Assembly: GCF_000266945.1 (NCBI RefSeq)
Contig: NC_018025.1
Coordinates: 6,390,001 to 6,454,000 of the forward strand
DNA: 64,000 nt
Source: Desulfomonile tiedjei DSM 6799
GTDB lineage: Bacteria; Desulfobacterota; Desulfomonilia; Desulfomonilales; Desulfomonilaceae
Direction of reading: 5' to 3'
Shown in pieces: positions 18,428 through 26,839 of the stretch. Made by a program: the position numbers and the translations under genes. The notes under the pieces were generated by a model. That model saw nothing but the letters and a program-made list of their open reading frames with translations. It was not told where the DNA came from and did not search any database. Every line of letters begins with the position of its first letter. Positions within the stretch are counted from its first letter, which is position 1.

Positions 18428-19513
18428 ATGTTTGAAATTTCATTTTTCTTTTTGTTATTGGTGGTTATGGTGGTTCTGTTCAGATGGGGTTTTGTGGCAT
18501 TGCCTCGTGAGGGGTGGCAGATTATGGCTGTTGTCCCCGTAGCGCAGGTAGATTCACGAACGTGGAAAGGTCTAAATCTCACCTTCTATGGACTCCTGAT
18601 GGCTGTTTCGGTGATTGCTTCGGTGGCTGTCTTCCTGGTGCTCATGGGATCGATCGGCGTATCGCTCTCTACTTCACTGGCAATGATTGTATTCCTCTTC
18701 TCTTTGTGCATCCCCGCATCTTCTTTGCTGGCTCGGGTTGTTGAAAAAAGGCAGAATACCTTTACTATAGGCGGCTCTGCTTTTCTTGGGCTGCTCGTAG
18801 CTCCCGCTGTGGTGTGGATTGTCAATTCCGTGGTAGTCGGTGAATCACCCGGAGCGATTCCCATGATTCCCGGCCTGGCATGCATGGCAATTGCGTACGC
18901 ATTAGGAGAAGGAATCGGGCGACTCGCATGTATAAGCTTCGGTTGCTGCTACGGAAAGCGAATTTCGGAATGCCATCCGATTATTCAACGCCTTTTCGGA
19001 AAATACTCCTTTGTTTTCCAAGGAAAGACAAAGAAGATTCAGTACGAAGGCGGTATGGAAGGCGTACCGGTCATTCCCATCCAGGCTTTGACTTGCACTG
19101 TTTTGGTCTTTACTGCCCTGGTGGGAAGCGGGTTGTACGTAAAGGGTGCATACGTGCACGCTTTCCTGTTTTGTACTATTGCGGCCCAAGCCTGGCGCGC
19201 CATTTCTGAATTTTTACGCGCAGACTATAGAGGAAACGGCAAGATTTCGGCTTATCAGGTGATGGCCGTGCTCGCTATAGTGTACGGGATAACTCTTTCC
19301 AAGCTTCTTCCTGCGGACGACTATCCGGTTCCGGTTCTCTTGAACGGATTGAAACTATTGTGGGATCCTGCATCGATTCTCGCCCTGGAATTGCTTGGAC
19401 TGGTCGTGTTTCTGCATTCGGGTAGAAGCAAAGTGACAGGCGCACTGCTTTCTTTCCATCTCACCTGCGATCCGATTCCTATGATTTCAGAATCACGAAA
19501 AGAAAATGTCTGA
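18428..19513 (+). CDS. Lgt-like (prolipoprotein diacylglyceryl transferase family) membrane protein
   Basis: A polytopic membrane protein of 361 residues with about seven hydrophobic segments. Residues 150-270 resemble the Lgt fold: GIGRLACISFGCCYGK (163-177), then HPIIQ, VPVIPIQAL, and SEFLRADYRGNGKISAYQ (260-277), matching the order seen in Lgt. The canonical Lgt core GRxGNFxN is replaced by a cysteine-containing GRLACISFGCCYG, so it is an Lgt-like paralogue, not a proven lipoprotein acyltransferase. ATG 18428 follows AAGGATTTCCAG. It is the last gene of the plus-strand unknown/decarboxylase/Lgt-like group. It may transfer a diacylglyceryl or related moiety from phosphatidylglycerol-type lipid (inference). 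Confidence 0.75.
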   Translation: MFEISFFFLLLVVMVVLFRWGFVALPREGWQIMAVVPVAQVDSRTWKGLNLTFYGLLMAVSVIASVAVFLVLMGSIGVSLSTSLAMIVFLFSLCIPASSLLARVVEKRQNTFTIGGSAFLGLLVAPAVVWIVNSVVVGESPGAIPMIPGLACMAIAYALGEGIGRLACISFGCCYGKRISECHPIIQRLFGKYSFVFQGKTKKIQYEGGMEGVPVIPIQALTCTVLVFTALVGSGLYVKGAYVHAFLFCTIAAQAWRAISEFLRADYRGNGKISAYQVMAVLAIVYGITLSKLLPADDYPVPVLLNGLKLLWDPASILALELLGLVVFLHSGRSKVTGALLSFHLTCDPIPMISESRKENV

Positions 19514-19639
19514 AGGGATTCTTGTAAGAAGGTGAATCCGGCATTATTTCTTGAATTCACTGGAGACGCTCGTTGGCTCGGGAAGGAATCTGTTTCGGAA
19601 TAAGCACTCAGTCTCTGTAGAAAAAGCCGAAAACCATCT

Positions 19640-19774
19640 TTAAGAACCTTTTATCATTAGTCTGAACCCCGAATCTCTTCAGAGAAATTGGGGTTCAGCG
19701 AATGTCAAAAGTTCTTGTGAGAAAGTTCGGGGAGTCCCGCTAAAAGCAGGATTACAGAAGTTCCTCCCCGACTT
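19640..19774. repeat. Diverged two-hairpin element in a 285-bp gap
   Basis: Hairpin TGAACCCC/GGGGTTCA (19663-19697) is flanked by AAGAACCTTTTAT and AATGTCAAAAGTTCTTG, the same arrangement as around the 20-bp stem of the 14446 and 23797 elements. A second hairpin pairs AAGTTCGGGGAG with CTCCCCGACTT (19723-19774). A further small hairpin containing CTTGTAAGAAG lies at about 19515-19538 just after the Lgt-like gene. The sequence is probably a degenerate relative. Confidence 0.5.
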
Positions 19775-19798
19775 TATACGTGCCGAAAGATCACACCA

Positions 19799-20227
19799 TC
19801 ACATCTGTCTGACGGCAACTCTTTCCTGATATTTCATCTCACTCAGCCCCTGGGTGGCCAGAGCATCTGCTCGCCCGTTTTCCTGGCGTGGAATCCATTT
19901 CAACTTCCAGCCGGGATGCTCTGAGAAAAATCCTCGCATTCTCATAATGATTTCCCGAAAACGGTTGGTGTTTCGCGTGTTCATGAATCCTGTCACCTGG
20001 CCTATCACGGTCCGGCTGTCTCCGTGTATCACCGCGTTATCTATCTCCAAATCACGCAGGTGCTCCACGAGAGCACATAGAGCCAAGTACTCCGCTTTGA
20101 GCGCATCGCCTCGGCCTACAAAACCGGAAGCCTCACACAATGGGTACCCATCGGGATCTCGGATTACGTATCCGATGCCGCAATAGTTGAGAAAACAGGA
20201 ACCGTCGAAGTACGCCTTGCAAGCCAT
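19799..20227 (-). CDS. RNase HI-like protein
   Basis: A 142-residue RNase H-fold protein. The catalytic acidic residues are all present: D8 in YFDGS, E46 in LKAEYLAL, D70 in IHGDSRTVI and D121 in GRADALA. It is of the compact plant/archaeal-like RVT_3 type rather than E. coli RnhA, which carries a basic protrusion. ATG 20227 is chosen over TTG 20233 because GAAGGGG gives correct spacing. It should cleave the RNA strand of RNA-DNA hybrids. It is downstream of the PHP-glycosyltransferase on the same strand, but the 350-bp gap argues for a separate transcript. Confidence 0.85.
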   Translation of the reverse strand: MACKAYFDGSCFLNYCGIGYVIRDPDGYPLCEASGFVGRGDALKAEYLALCALVEHLRDLEIDNAVIHGDSRTVIGQVTGFMNTRNTNRFREIIMRMRGFFSEHPGWKLKWIPRQENGRADALATQGLSEMKYQERVAVRQM

Positions 20228-20584
20228 CTGCAAACCCCTTCAAACGAAGTTTGGAACTAGAGCTGTTCGGTGCTTCAGATTGATTCAGCACAGAAGCATG
20301 TTTAAACGTAAGATGATTTGTACCTTGAATCCACGAGCTGGATAGATGGGAAAGAACCCCACCGAAACCGTGTCGATGGATAGACCATCGAAGGATCGGA
20401 TGAGGGTTCGATCTGGAGCTATGTTGGTTTAACTCACACATTGAAACGGGTTATTGCAACTTTTCCTGTGTACCGCAAGAAGAATTTGCATATTTTTGCA
20501 TCTTACGGTCCGTTAAGTACCCTTTTATTGAACTACAACCCGAGATTGGAAGCGCACCTGTGGACGAATGGCATAAAAACCGAT
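20228..20584. other. Intergenic region, nothing assigned
   Basis: About 357 bp with no supported ORF. A small perfect hairpin TCGATGG-ATAGA-CCATCGA lies at 20373-20391, and the stretch 20390-20420 repeats parts of it (GGATCGGATGAGGGTTCGATC). A small RNA is possible but nothing shows one. Confidence 0.4.
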
Positions 20585-23080
20585 TTATGATGCAGCTCGG
20601 TAGCCCAATGGATCGAATCCCGTCAGTTCTCTGCCATCCTTCGGAGACTGATTCTTCATGGAACCAATCTGTTCGTAGAGCTTCCAAGTCTCGGAAAAAG
20701 CTTTATCAAAAGAGCGGCTCTCTGCAAAAAGTCTCGCCTGTTCTCCCATGCTCTCCATTCGAGCATGATCGCTGATAAGAAATCTCATCCCATTCAAAAG
20801 ACTCTCTTCACTGTTGCCCTTCACCACGAGTCCGGTCTTCCCGGGAATCACATTTTCCTGAGCCCCGCCCTCATCCGTGACAATGACTGGAATTCCTGAG
20901 GCCTGTGCCTCCAAAACCACATTGCCGAACGTCTCTGTGGTGCTTGGAAAAACGAACACGTCACACGAAGCGTAAATATGTTCGAGCGCTGCTCCCTCGA
21001 TGTAGCCCAGAAAGTGAGTATTGGTTCCGGCCAGCAATTGTTCCATCTGCTGACGATACGGGCCGTCCCCAACGACAAAGAGACTGAGATCTTCTCGTGT
21101 GTCGGAGAGTGCTTTGAATGCTCCGGCCAAAAGAGAGAGATTCTTCTCACGAGAAATTCTGCCCACATACAGCAGTCTGATCCGCTCGCCATTCGGGCAA
21201 TAGGTGTCCAAACACTCATTGCGCTTTGCCGGATGGAATCGGTTGATGTCGACTCCCCGCGGGTACAATCGGATTTTTCGTTGAGAAATGCCCTTGTCGA
21301 TGAGTTCCTGTCCCGTGCTCTGCGAAGGGACATATATGGTCTCCAGTTGGTCGTAGAACCACAACACATACTTCCAGATCAGCTCCATCATCAGTGTGTC
21401 TTCAGTGAGAATTTCCGTATACTGAGGAAGCGCAGTGTGATACGTCCCGACTCTGGGAAGGTTTAAGGTTCTGGAAATAGCCAGTGCAGCCAACCCGATC
21501 GGTCCTGGAGTCGCTGCGTGAATATGCGTGAACTCCTGCTCATAACAATAATCCAGCATCTCCAGAAGGGGCGGATAGAAAAGCTTCTGTTCCGGATAAA
21601 CCGAAACATTGTACGTCCCTATTGGCTTGAAATTCTTGATCCGGGGGTGATTCCGAGTCGTTCCCGCCCCGCAGGAAATCACGATGTAGTCTTTGTTCAG
21701 GCGTTCCGCTGCTGCAACCTGTTGCTTGAGTGTATGGGCTACTCCATTGATTTCGTGCAAAGTATCCGTGAAGTGTGCAACTTTTATTCTCTTCTTGGTG
21801 CGTTTCCTGGTTTGATCGGTTCTGAGGAAACGACTTAGGACATCGTCTGCCAGCACTCGACCTTCGGCCTGTACGGAGAAGGAAACGAAATAGGGTGACA
21901 ATAGGGAGTAGAACGCGCCGGCAGACCCAAGATGCTTGAATAAATTAAGAAAATGCGCCCCATAAAAATTCTTGACCACTTCGTCCGCGAATTGCGAAAG
22001 CACTCGGCCGGAAACACCATTTACAATACGGAACCATTTTTCATCGAGATCGGTCTTAGCACCGCTTCCATTTTCGTTGTTTATGACTTCGGCGAGTTGC
22101 GGATCGTTGAAAATCTTGTTTGCTTCAGCCTTGAGGACTTCCAACAACGTTGGGTTTTCCGTTTTCTTAGAGCTGACTCTGTTGCTCCAGTACGCACCGA
22201 TTCTCGCTAGAATGCCACGAGACCGGTCCACTGTATCGGTAACGAGGAACTTGTTGAGAATTCTCAGAATGTCCGGTCCGTTTCCATATCGATCCAGTCC
22301 GAATTTGTGCTCGTAGAATTGATAGGCTATACCATAGAGGTGCCGGGCAAGTGTTTTAGGACCTGACCCCAGAGCATGCGGGTGTGCCTTGCCTTCCTGC
22401 AATCCTTTGAAAAAATCGTTGACAGTGGAGACTCCTTGAACCTCGGTGTAGCTTCGCGCCACGGTCAACGAGCTGTGGTCGTCCGACCCGGAAGTCAGGT
22501 TCTTAATCCACGGAGCCGGATAAGTGGGAACTATTCGGTGCTTTTCACTGAATTGGTGGATCGTTTCCGGAGTCAAGAGAGAAAGGACCAGCCTGATGCA
22601 GTGGTTCTGTTCTTCACTTCTTGCTCCGTTCAATTCGAGATTCTTGAACAGCAGGAGACAGCGCTCGAAATGTTCGGGAGTCAACTTTCGATTGACGGAA
22701 AACAGAGGATGCGCCAATACGTGTACAATGCTCTCTTGCTGTAAATAATCTACCAGATCGTACACGTTTTCACGGATCTTCTGGATATCTTCGTGAATCG
22801 CTTCATTGATATTGTACACAACCACATGCAGCTTGCATCGATCCTCAGGGAAATAGGTCGTGACTTCCTCACTTATGAAGGTGTCTTCCAAATGCCCGAT
22901 TTCAAGGCACCCTTCGATAGAGTTGTGATCCGTAATCGTTACTCGTGTCATCCCTTGCTTCTTCAAGAGTGAATGAAGGTGCAACGGCTCGGTAAAACTC
23001 TCAGGGCAGCCCAGAGTTTTCAGAATCCACTCCGAAGGTCGCCGAGAACACTTAGAATGAACATGCAAATCGATTTTCAT
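20585..23080 (-). CDS. PHP-domain phosphoesterase fused to a GT4 glycosyltransferase
   Basis: A fusion of 831 residues. The N-terminal ~240 residues form a PHP domain: DLHVHSKCS (metal-binding HxH), TITDHNSIEG, and later HVLAHPLFS and GSDDHS, so metal ligands are conserved. Residues ~430-800 are a GT-B glycosyltransferase of family 4: KVAHFTDTLHEINGVAHTLK, YHTALPQYTEIL, PRGVDINRFHP, LLYVGRISREKNL and the donor-site motif PSTTETFGNVVLEAQASG. ATG 23080 has an AAGAGG site. It lies 35 bp downstream of psd on the same strand, so the two are probably co-transcribed and act on membrane lipids. A mannosyl- or glucosyltransferase acting on a lipid, with the PHP domain as a phosphatase, is a reasonable guess. 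Confidence 0.9.
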   Translation of the reverse strand: MKIDLHVHSKCSRRPSEWILKTLGCPESFTEPLHLHSLLKKQGMTRVTITDHNSIEGCLEIGHLEDTFISEEVTTYFPEDRCKLHVVVYNINEAIHEDIQKIRENVYDLVDYLQQESIVHVLAHPLFSVNRKLTPEHFERCLLLFKNLELNGARSEEQNHCIRLVLSLLTPETIHQFSEKHRIVPTYPAPWIKNLTSGSDDHSSLTVARSYTEVQGVSTVNDFFKGLQEGKAHPHALGSGPKTLARHLYGIAYQFYEHKFGLDRYGNGPDILRILNKFLVTDTVDRSRGILARIGAYWSNRVSSKKTENPTLLEVLKAEANKIFNDPQLAEVINNENGSGAKTDLDEKWFRIVNGVSGRVLSQFADEVVKNFYGAHFLNLFKHLGSAGAFYSLLSPYFVSFSVQAEGRVLADDVLSRFLRTDQTRKRTKKRIKVAHFTDTLHEINGVAHTLKQQVAAAERLNKDYIVISCGAGTTRNHPRIKNFKPIGTYNVSVYPEQKLFYPPLLEMLDYCYEQEFTHIHAATPGPIGLAALAISRTLNLPRVGTYHTALPQYTEILTEDTLMMELIWKYVLWFYDQLETIYVPSQSTGQELIDKGISQRKIRLYPRGVDINRFHPAKRNECLDTYCPNGERIRLLYVGRISREKNLSLLAGAFKALSDTREDLSLFVVGDGPYRQQMEQLLAGTNTHFLGYIEGAALEHIYASCDVFVFPSTTETFGNVVLEAQASGIPVIVTDEGGAQENVIPGKTGLVVKGNSEESLLNGMRFLISDHARMESMGEQARLFAESRSFDKAFSETWKLYEQIGSMKNQSPKDGRELTGFDPLGYRAAS

Positions 23081-23115
23081 GTGATCGGCCTCTTGTATGT
23101 ATGATCGAATGCAAG

Positions 23116-23802
23116 CTACTTGAGCAAAATCGTCTCGCCTGCGTAGACCTTATCTCCTGGTTTAACGTTTATTTCGGCATTCTCATGGTCCGGAAAAATC
23201 AGATCGACTTGCGAACCGATACGGATCATGCCGAAGATTTCACCTTTGCCCACCTGGGAACCGGGCTGGAAGTAGCTATCAATTCCATGCACGTTTTTCC
23301 CGGCAATTTGCACTACGTAAAAGGAAGCATCTGCACCTTTGAATCGCCCGGACATCCGTGTCACCACGCGTTCGTTGTGGACAATGTGGAGACTGTTTTC
23401 GTGTAAAGGGTGAACCCCGAAGACAGTGCGCCAATGCATCGGGCCCATATTGAGATTCTCCAATTTTGGTGGATGATGGTTGATACTTTCCACTTTGGCG
23501 GTTATGGGAGCACGGTTGTAGTGGACGTTGAACGGGCTCATGAAGATGCCGATAACAATCTTCGGAGAGTCTGTGTCCTCATGAATGATATCCTCCACTC
23601 TTGCGGCCAGACCTTCCTTGATTGAAATCACTTCCTCACCCGGTGCCACTTTTTTCACGTACACCACCGTGCCGTCAGCAGGACTGACGACGTTTTCACC
23701 CGTTGGTATGACCCTTTCCGGATTTCTGAAAAACCAGACGTACCGCCAGAAAAGGAACGCAGCCAGGAGTACTACAATAGTTGCTATAGAAAACGTTCTC
23801 AT
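23116..23802 (-). CDS. psd: Phosphatidylserine (or archaetidylserine-type) decarboxylase, short form
   Basis: A 228-residue pyruvoyl enzyme that forms phosphatidylethanolamine from phosphatidylserine. One N-terminal hydrophobic segment (4-25) is followed by the short-class signatures: FFRNPER, VSPADGTVVYV (D43), IGIFMSPFNVHYNR (H94) and, near the end, MIRIGSQVDL, with autocleavage at G196/S197. The length fits the PSD-A class of anaerobes. The start codon ATG 23802 lies in the terminal inverted repeat of a neighbouring element, and its ribosome site is weak. It is followed after 35 bp by the PHP-glycosyltransferase. Confidence 0.92.
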   Translation of the reverse strand: MRTFSIATIVVLLAAFLFWRYVWFFRNPERVIPTGENVVSPADGTVVYVKKVAPGEEVISIKEGLAARVEDIIHEDTDSPKIVIGIFMSPFNVHYNRAPITAKVESINHHPPKLENLNMGPMHWRTVFGVHPLHENSLHIVHNERVVTRMSGRFKGADASFYVVQIAGKNVHGIDSYFQPGSQVGKGEIFGMIRIGSQVDLIFPDHENAEINVKPGDKVYAGETILLK

Positions 23803-24013
23803 ATTGCATTCAAGAAGATAAGATCTGGGAAACCCTTCTTGTAAGAAGTGTTTCCCAGTCCCTTCCCAAGAACTTTTAATGTTCGCCCAAGCCCACAGTT
23901 TTTCTATTGAAAAACTGTGGGCTTGGGCGAGTGCTAAAAGTTTTTTGGAGGGTTCGGGAACCTTTTTTACAAAAAAGGTTCCCGGATGTTACTGCTTTGA
24001 AAGCAAATTGACA
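23797..24013. repeat. Three-hairpin inverted-repeat element, copy B
   Basis: About 217 bp, the partner of 14446-14670. It carries hairpin TCTGGGAAAC...GTTTCCCAG with nested CTTCTTGTAAGAAG, a perfect 20-bp stem with a TATT loop at about 23886-23929, and CGGGAACCTTTTTT-AC-AAAAAAGGTTCCCG at 23954-23984. In the long stem two base pairs differ from copy A, both compensated. It fills the whole gap between the methyltransferase stop codon (24014) and the psd start codon (23802). Confidence 0.8.
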
Positions 24014-24769
24014 TCAATGCGGTTGCGTCCAAACATCGGGTTCCAGGATTCTCACCAGAGCGACTCCGGATGAAAACGGGAAATTGATGACCTCGAACGC
24101 TTTTTCTTCCTTTTTCAGGAACTTCAGCCAGCGTTTCACTCCCGCATGAGACAACAACTCGCGGATGTATATGTTGGTGTCATGGAGAAACACGTAGGTG
24201 TTCTTATGCGACTTCGACAGCACACCGAGGAAATCGTACTTGACTGCATCGTACGAATGATTGCCGTCCACAAAGCCGAGATCTATTTCAGGCAATCCCA
24301 GGATGTCATATGCCGGAAAGAATTCGTCGCTGCGCATTTTATGATGCGTGATGATGTCCTCGACGCCGAAGCGACTGAAATGCTCCCGAACATGCGTTTC
24401 GGTCTTCCATTTGCCGCGTCCGCCAACGGTTTTCATGGGACCGTCGTTCGCGAGAGAGTAGGCTGGATCGACAAAAGTGAGCTTGCCCTTGCCATTATCC
24501 TTGATTGCCAGGGCTAGGCACGTCACGCTGAAACCGTATCCCGAGCCGATGACAAGCGTGTGCTTCGGCCTTAATGCCCGTGCGACGGCATAGTAGATGA
24601 AACCGAATCCGAGATTGAGATTTCGAGCCTTTTCATTGTGACCCATCGGTTTGGCGTGCCGAAGAATGTCATTCAGCATATTGTCATTGAGACTGCAAGT
24701 CGTGGAGCGTTCCAAATGTAAACCCCCTGAACCGAGATTGCCCTCAGGCGAAAATTTCTGCGGGGCCAT
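24014..24769 (-). CDS. Class I SAM-dependent methyltransferase
   Basis: A 251-residue Rossmann-fold methyltransferase of the Methyltransf_24 type. Motif I is HTLVIGSGYGFSV (70-82), followed by LTFVDPA, and the post-I region holds LGFVDGNHSYDAVKYDF, typical of O-methyltransferase-like proteins that act on sugars or small molecules. No signal peptide is visible. The acceptor is unknown. It is upstream of psd and the PHP-glycosyltransferase on the same strand, with a hairpin-rich element between, so it may be transcribed separately. Confidence 0.85.
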   Translation of the reverse strand: MAPQKFSPEGNLGSGGLHLERSTTCSLNDNMLNDILRHAKPMGHNEKARNLNLGFGFIYYAVARALRPKHTLVIGSGYGFSVTCLALAIKDNGKGKLTFVDPAYSLANDGPMKTVGGRGKWKTETHVREHFSRFGVEDIITHHKMRSDEFFPAYDILGLPEIDLGFVDGNHSYDAVKYDFLGVLSKSHKNTYVFLHDTNIYIRELLSHAGVKRWLKFLKKEEKAFEVINFPFSSGVALVRILEPDVWTQPH

Positions 24770-24973
24770 AATCCCCGGAAAAGCTTTATTCTTCTTAGAC
24801 TGCCCGGATATTATCTGATTACGAGGAGATCGTTAGTTTCTGATAAGGAAGTGAGCCGAGATGTCCGAAGGACTCATCATCTGAAGTCCCCAAGCTTTCG
24901 ATTTGACAAAGCCGACATCTTACGTTTACGCTCGCGCCTTGAGGTAGGTGTGGTGAAAGAGGAAAGAGCCCGC

Positions 24974-25222
24974 GTAGGATGCTGATGAGCGAAGCGAATC
25001 GCATCTGTGGCCGTTCCACTCCTTAAAAAAGCGCATCCATGGTAAATGTGATCTCGAACCGTAACAATGAGATAATTTTTTCTGATTTCGTGGCAAGAGA
25101 TCCGAGGTTATGATGCTGCTGCCAATCAGGCTAGAAAATGATTCGACAGTTCACCGAATGTACGGGGTGTTGGTGAAAAAAGACTCGACCGATGCGATTC
25201 GCTTCGCTCATCGGCATCCTAC
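24974..25222. repeat. Inverted repeat with 32-bp arms around ~185 bp
   Basis: Arms 24974-25005 and 25191-25222 are reverse complements with one mismatch; both contain GATGAGCGAAGCGAATCGCATC. The internal ~185 bp show no ORF. It occupies the 500-bp gap (24770-25270) before the interrupted membrane-protein gene. Short relatives (GTAGGATGC, GACTCGAYCGATGCG) recur at 28692 and 27874. The remaining gap sequence holds nothing recognisable. Confidence 0.7.
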
Positions 25223-25356
25223 AATTGGCTGCGCTCACCACTGTTACACAGTAAATAGATAGGAATACCGATGAAATCGAATTCAGAGCAAAGACCCAAG
25301 CCCATGTGGAAGAAAGCTCTAATTGGTGTGGGCATGGTCTTCGGGGTACTATTTTG

Positions 25357-26721
25357 CTATAGTTTCGCGATTCTTGCATGGTCGAGTCCGCGCGTGGAGC
25401 GCGGGCCGTTGAGTTTTTCGAACTTATTGATTCGGCTGGCTTTCGAATAAATTCTCAGCGAGAAATGACTCCTTCGAGCTGCTGCCAGCATGTCTGAAAA
25501 GGTGAACGACTTTTTCCGGCAGTACCAGGGAGCCGGGTCGGCAACGAGGTTCTTTGCAGTGACGAATTGCCCAACGAACCAAAGCACTACAAAGCAGTAG
25601 GCCCAGTAAGCAAACATAGGGGCACGGGTTACCGAGGTCTCTTTCCGACACTGAGGTTCAGCCGCACCCAGGAGGTTCTTGGTCTCTCGATTGGTCATCT
25701 CAATGCTAAAGCGTGCAGCGTAGCGCTCGATAATCTGCTGTGGTGCAGCCTGATGGTCCGTATCGAAAAACACCATATTGGCATGGTGGCCGGCCGGGTC
25801 ATGGCACAACACGATCGAAAGAGGCTGTTGCCCTGCGCTATTGATACCATAGCGCCCTGAACTGATGTATCAGGAGCCTTAGTTTGTTTTCCATATCAAA
25901 AGACCCTTAATCTCATTCAACCCCAAAATTGGGTCCTGGAACATCGTTTCCAGGGAGGGCAGTCGAGCGCCTCTCTTGCGAGGTCTGCCCATCACTGTAA
26001 ATGGAGCAGGTTCCAGCACAGCGAACAAAGCTGCATCCTTTCTCAGCCTCCCTGTAATGTGCACATTCTTGGGTCGTGCTTTGAGGATGGTATCGCAGCA
26101 GTATCCCAGGTCGAACACAATTCTCAGTCTTTCTCCCTCTTGGAGCCATGAATGAGTCAGATTTATAAGATCCAATCCAAGTTCGGGTTTTGTCTTGTAG
26201 GGCAGGCTCTTGGGATTAAACTTGGCCTTTGGCGGCCACCAAAGGCGGGCAGCGTATGGCAGACAAAACATGCGATCGCTGATGCCGGGAAGGCGAATCG
26301 CCAGTCCTATGATGACAAAGCACACTCCATACCCCTTTTGCTTAGTATGCTTTGGGAGTGAACCATCATGCTGCCAGCCCGCGCCACAGATCTTCTTGCC
26401 AGTGTGCTTGTTCAAGGTGTCGTCAATCACCACAAGGATCTCGATCCCTTCTGCAATCAGCGTTTCTACCAACATTCTGAAGACGAAATAGGAGACAAAG
26501 TCAGTCTCCCATCGTCCCTTGCCGAGGAATCGGTAGATGCTGGCGAAGTGCTTGGATTCATGGAGTCTCATGGTCAGAATCACCTGGCTGATAGTGTGCT
26601 TGCCCATAGTGAGCACCCAACCGACCACCAGCGCAACGAAGATACGGAAACTCGGTGCGCTGAAACACGCTCTGAAATGAATCTCGTCAATCCCGAACGG
26701 ATCTGGTATAGATCTCTTCAA
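25357..26721 (-). pseudogene. Transposase, copy 1, frameshifted
   Basis: The same gene as copy 2 but with three single-base insertions within about 75 bp (near 25844, 25889 and 25909) plus several substitutions. The upstream part reads to LNEIKGLLIWKTN and stops. The downstream part, with the YREK box, is a separate frame below 25812. The three insertions sum to +3, so the reading frame is restored after the damaged stretch, but a stop lies between. Probably inactive unless the differences are assembly errors. Confidence 0.85.
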
Positions 26722-26839
26722 CTGGCGTTCCTCCTTCCCAGAATCTTTACACAAAACCGGGTATGTGCGGAACGCCTTATTTTTTCAAGGATTATCTCAC
26801 CATCTAACCGTCCAGAATACAAAAAGGGCGAAACTATAG
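25357..26839 (-). mobile_element. Insertion sequence, copy 1 (IS4-superfamily-like, 1,483 bp)
   Basis: Ends are the inverted repeats CTATAGTTTCGC / GCGAAACTATAG. The direct repeat CTATTTTG is present on both sides (25349-25356 and 26840-26847), a genuine 8-bp target duplication. It is near identical to copy 2 (48723-50202) except for a mutation cluster at about 25843-25931 and a few scattered changes. The same orientation as copy 2 makes the pair direct repeats. Confidence 0.95.
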
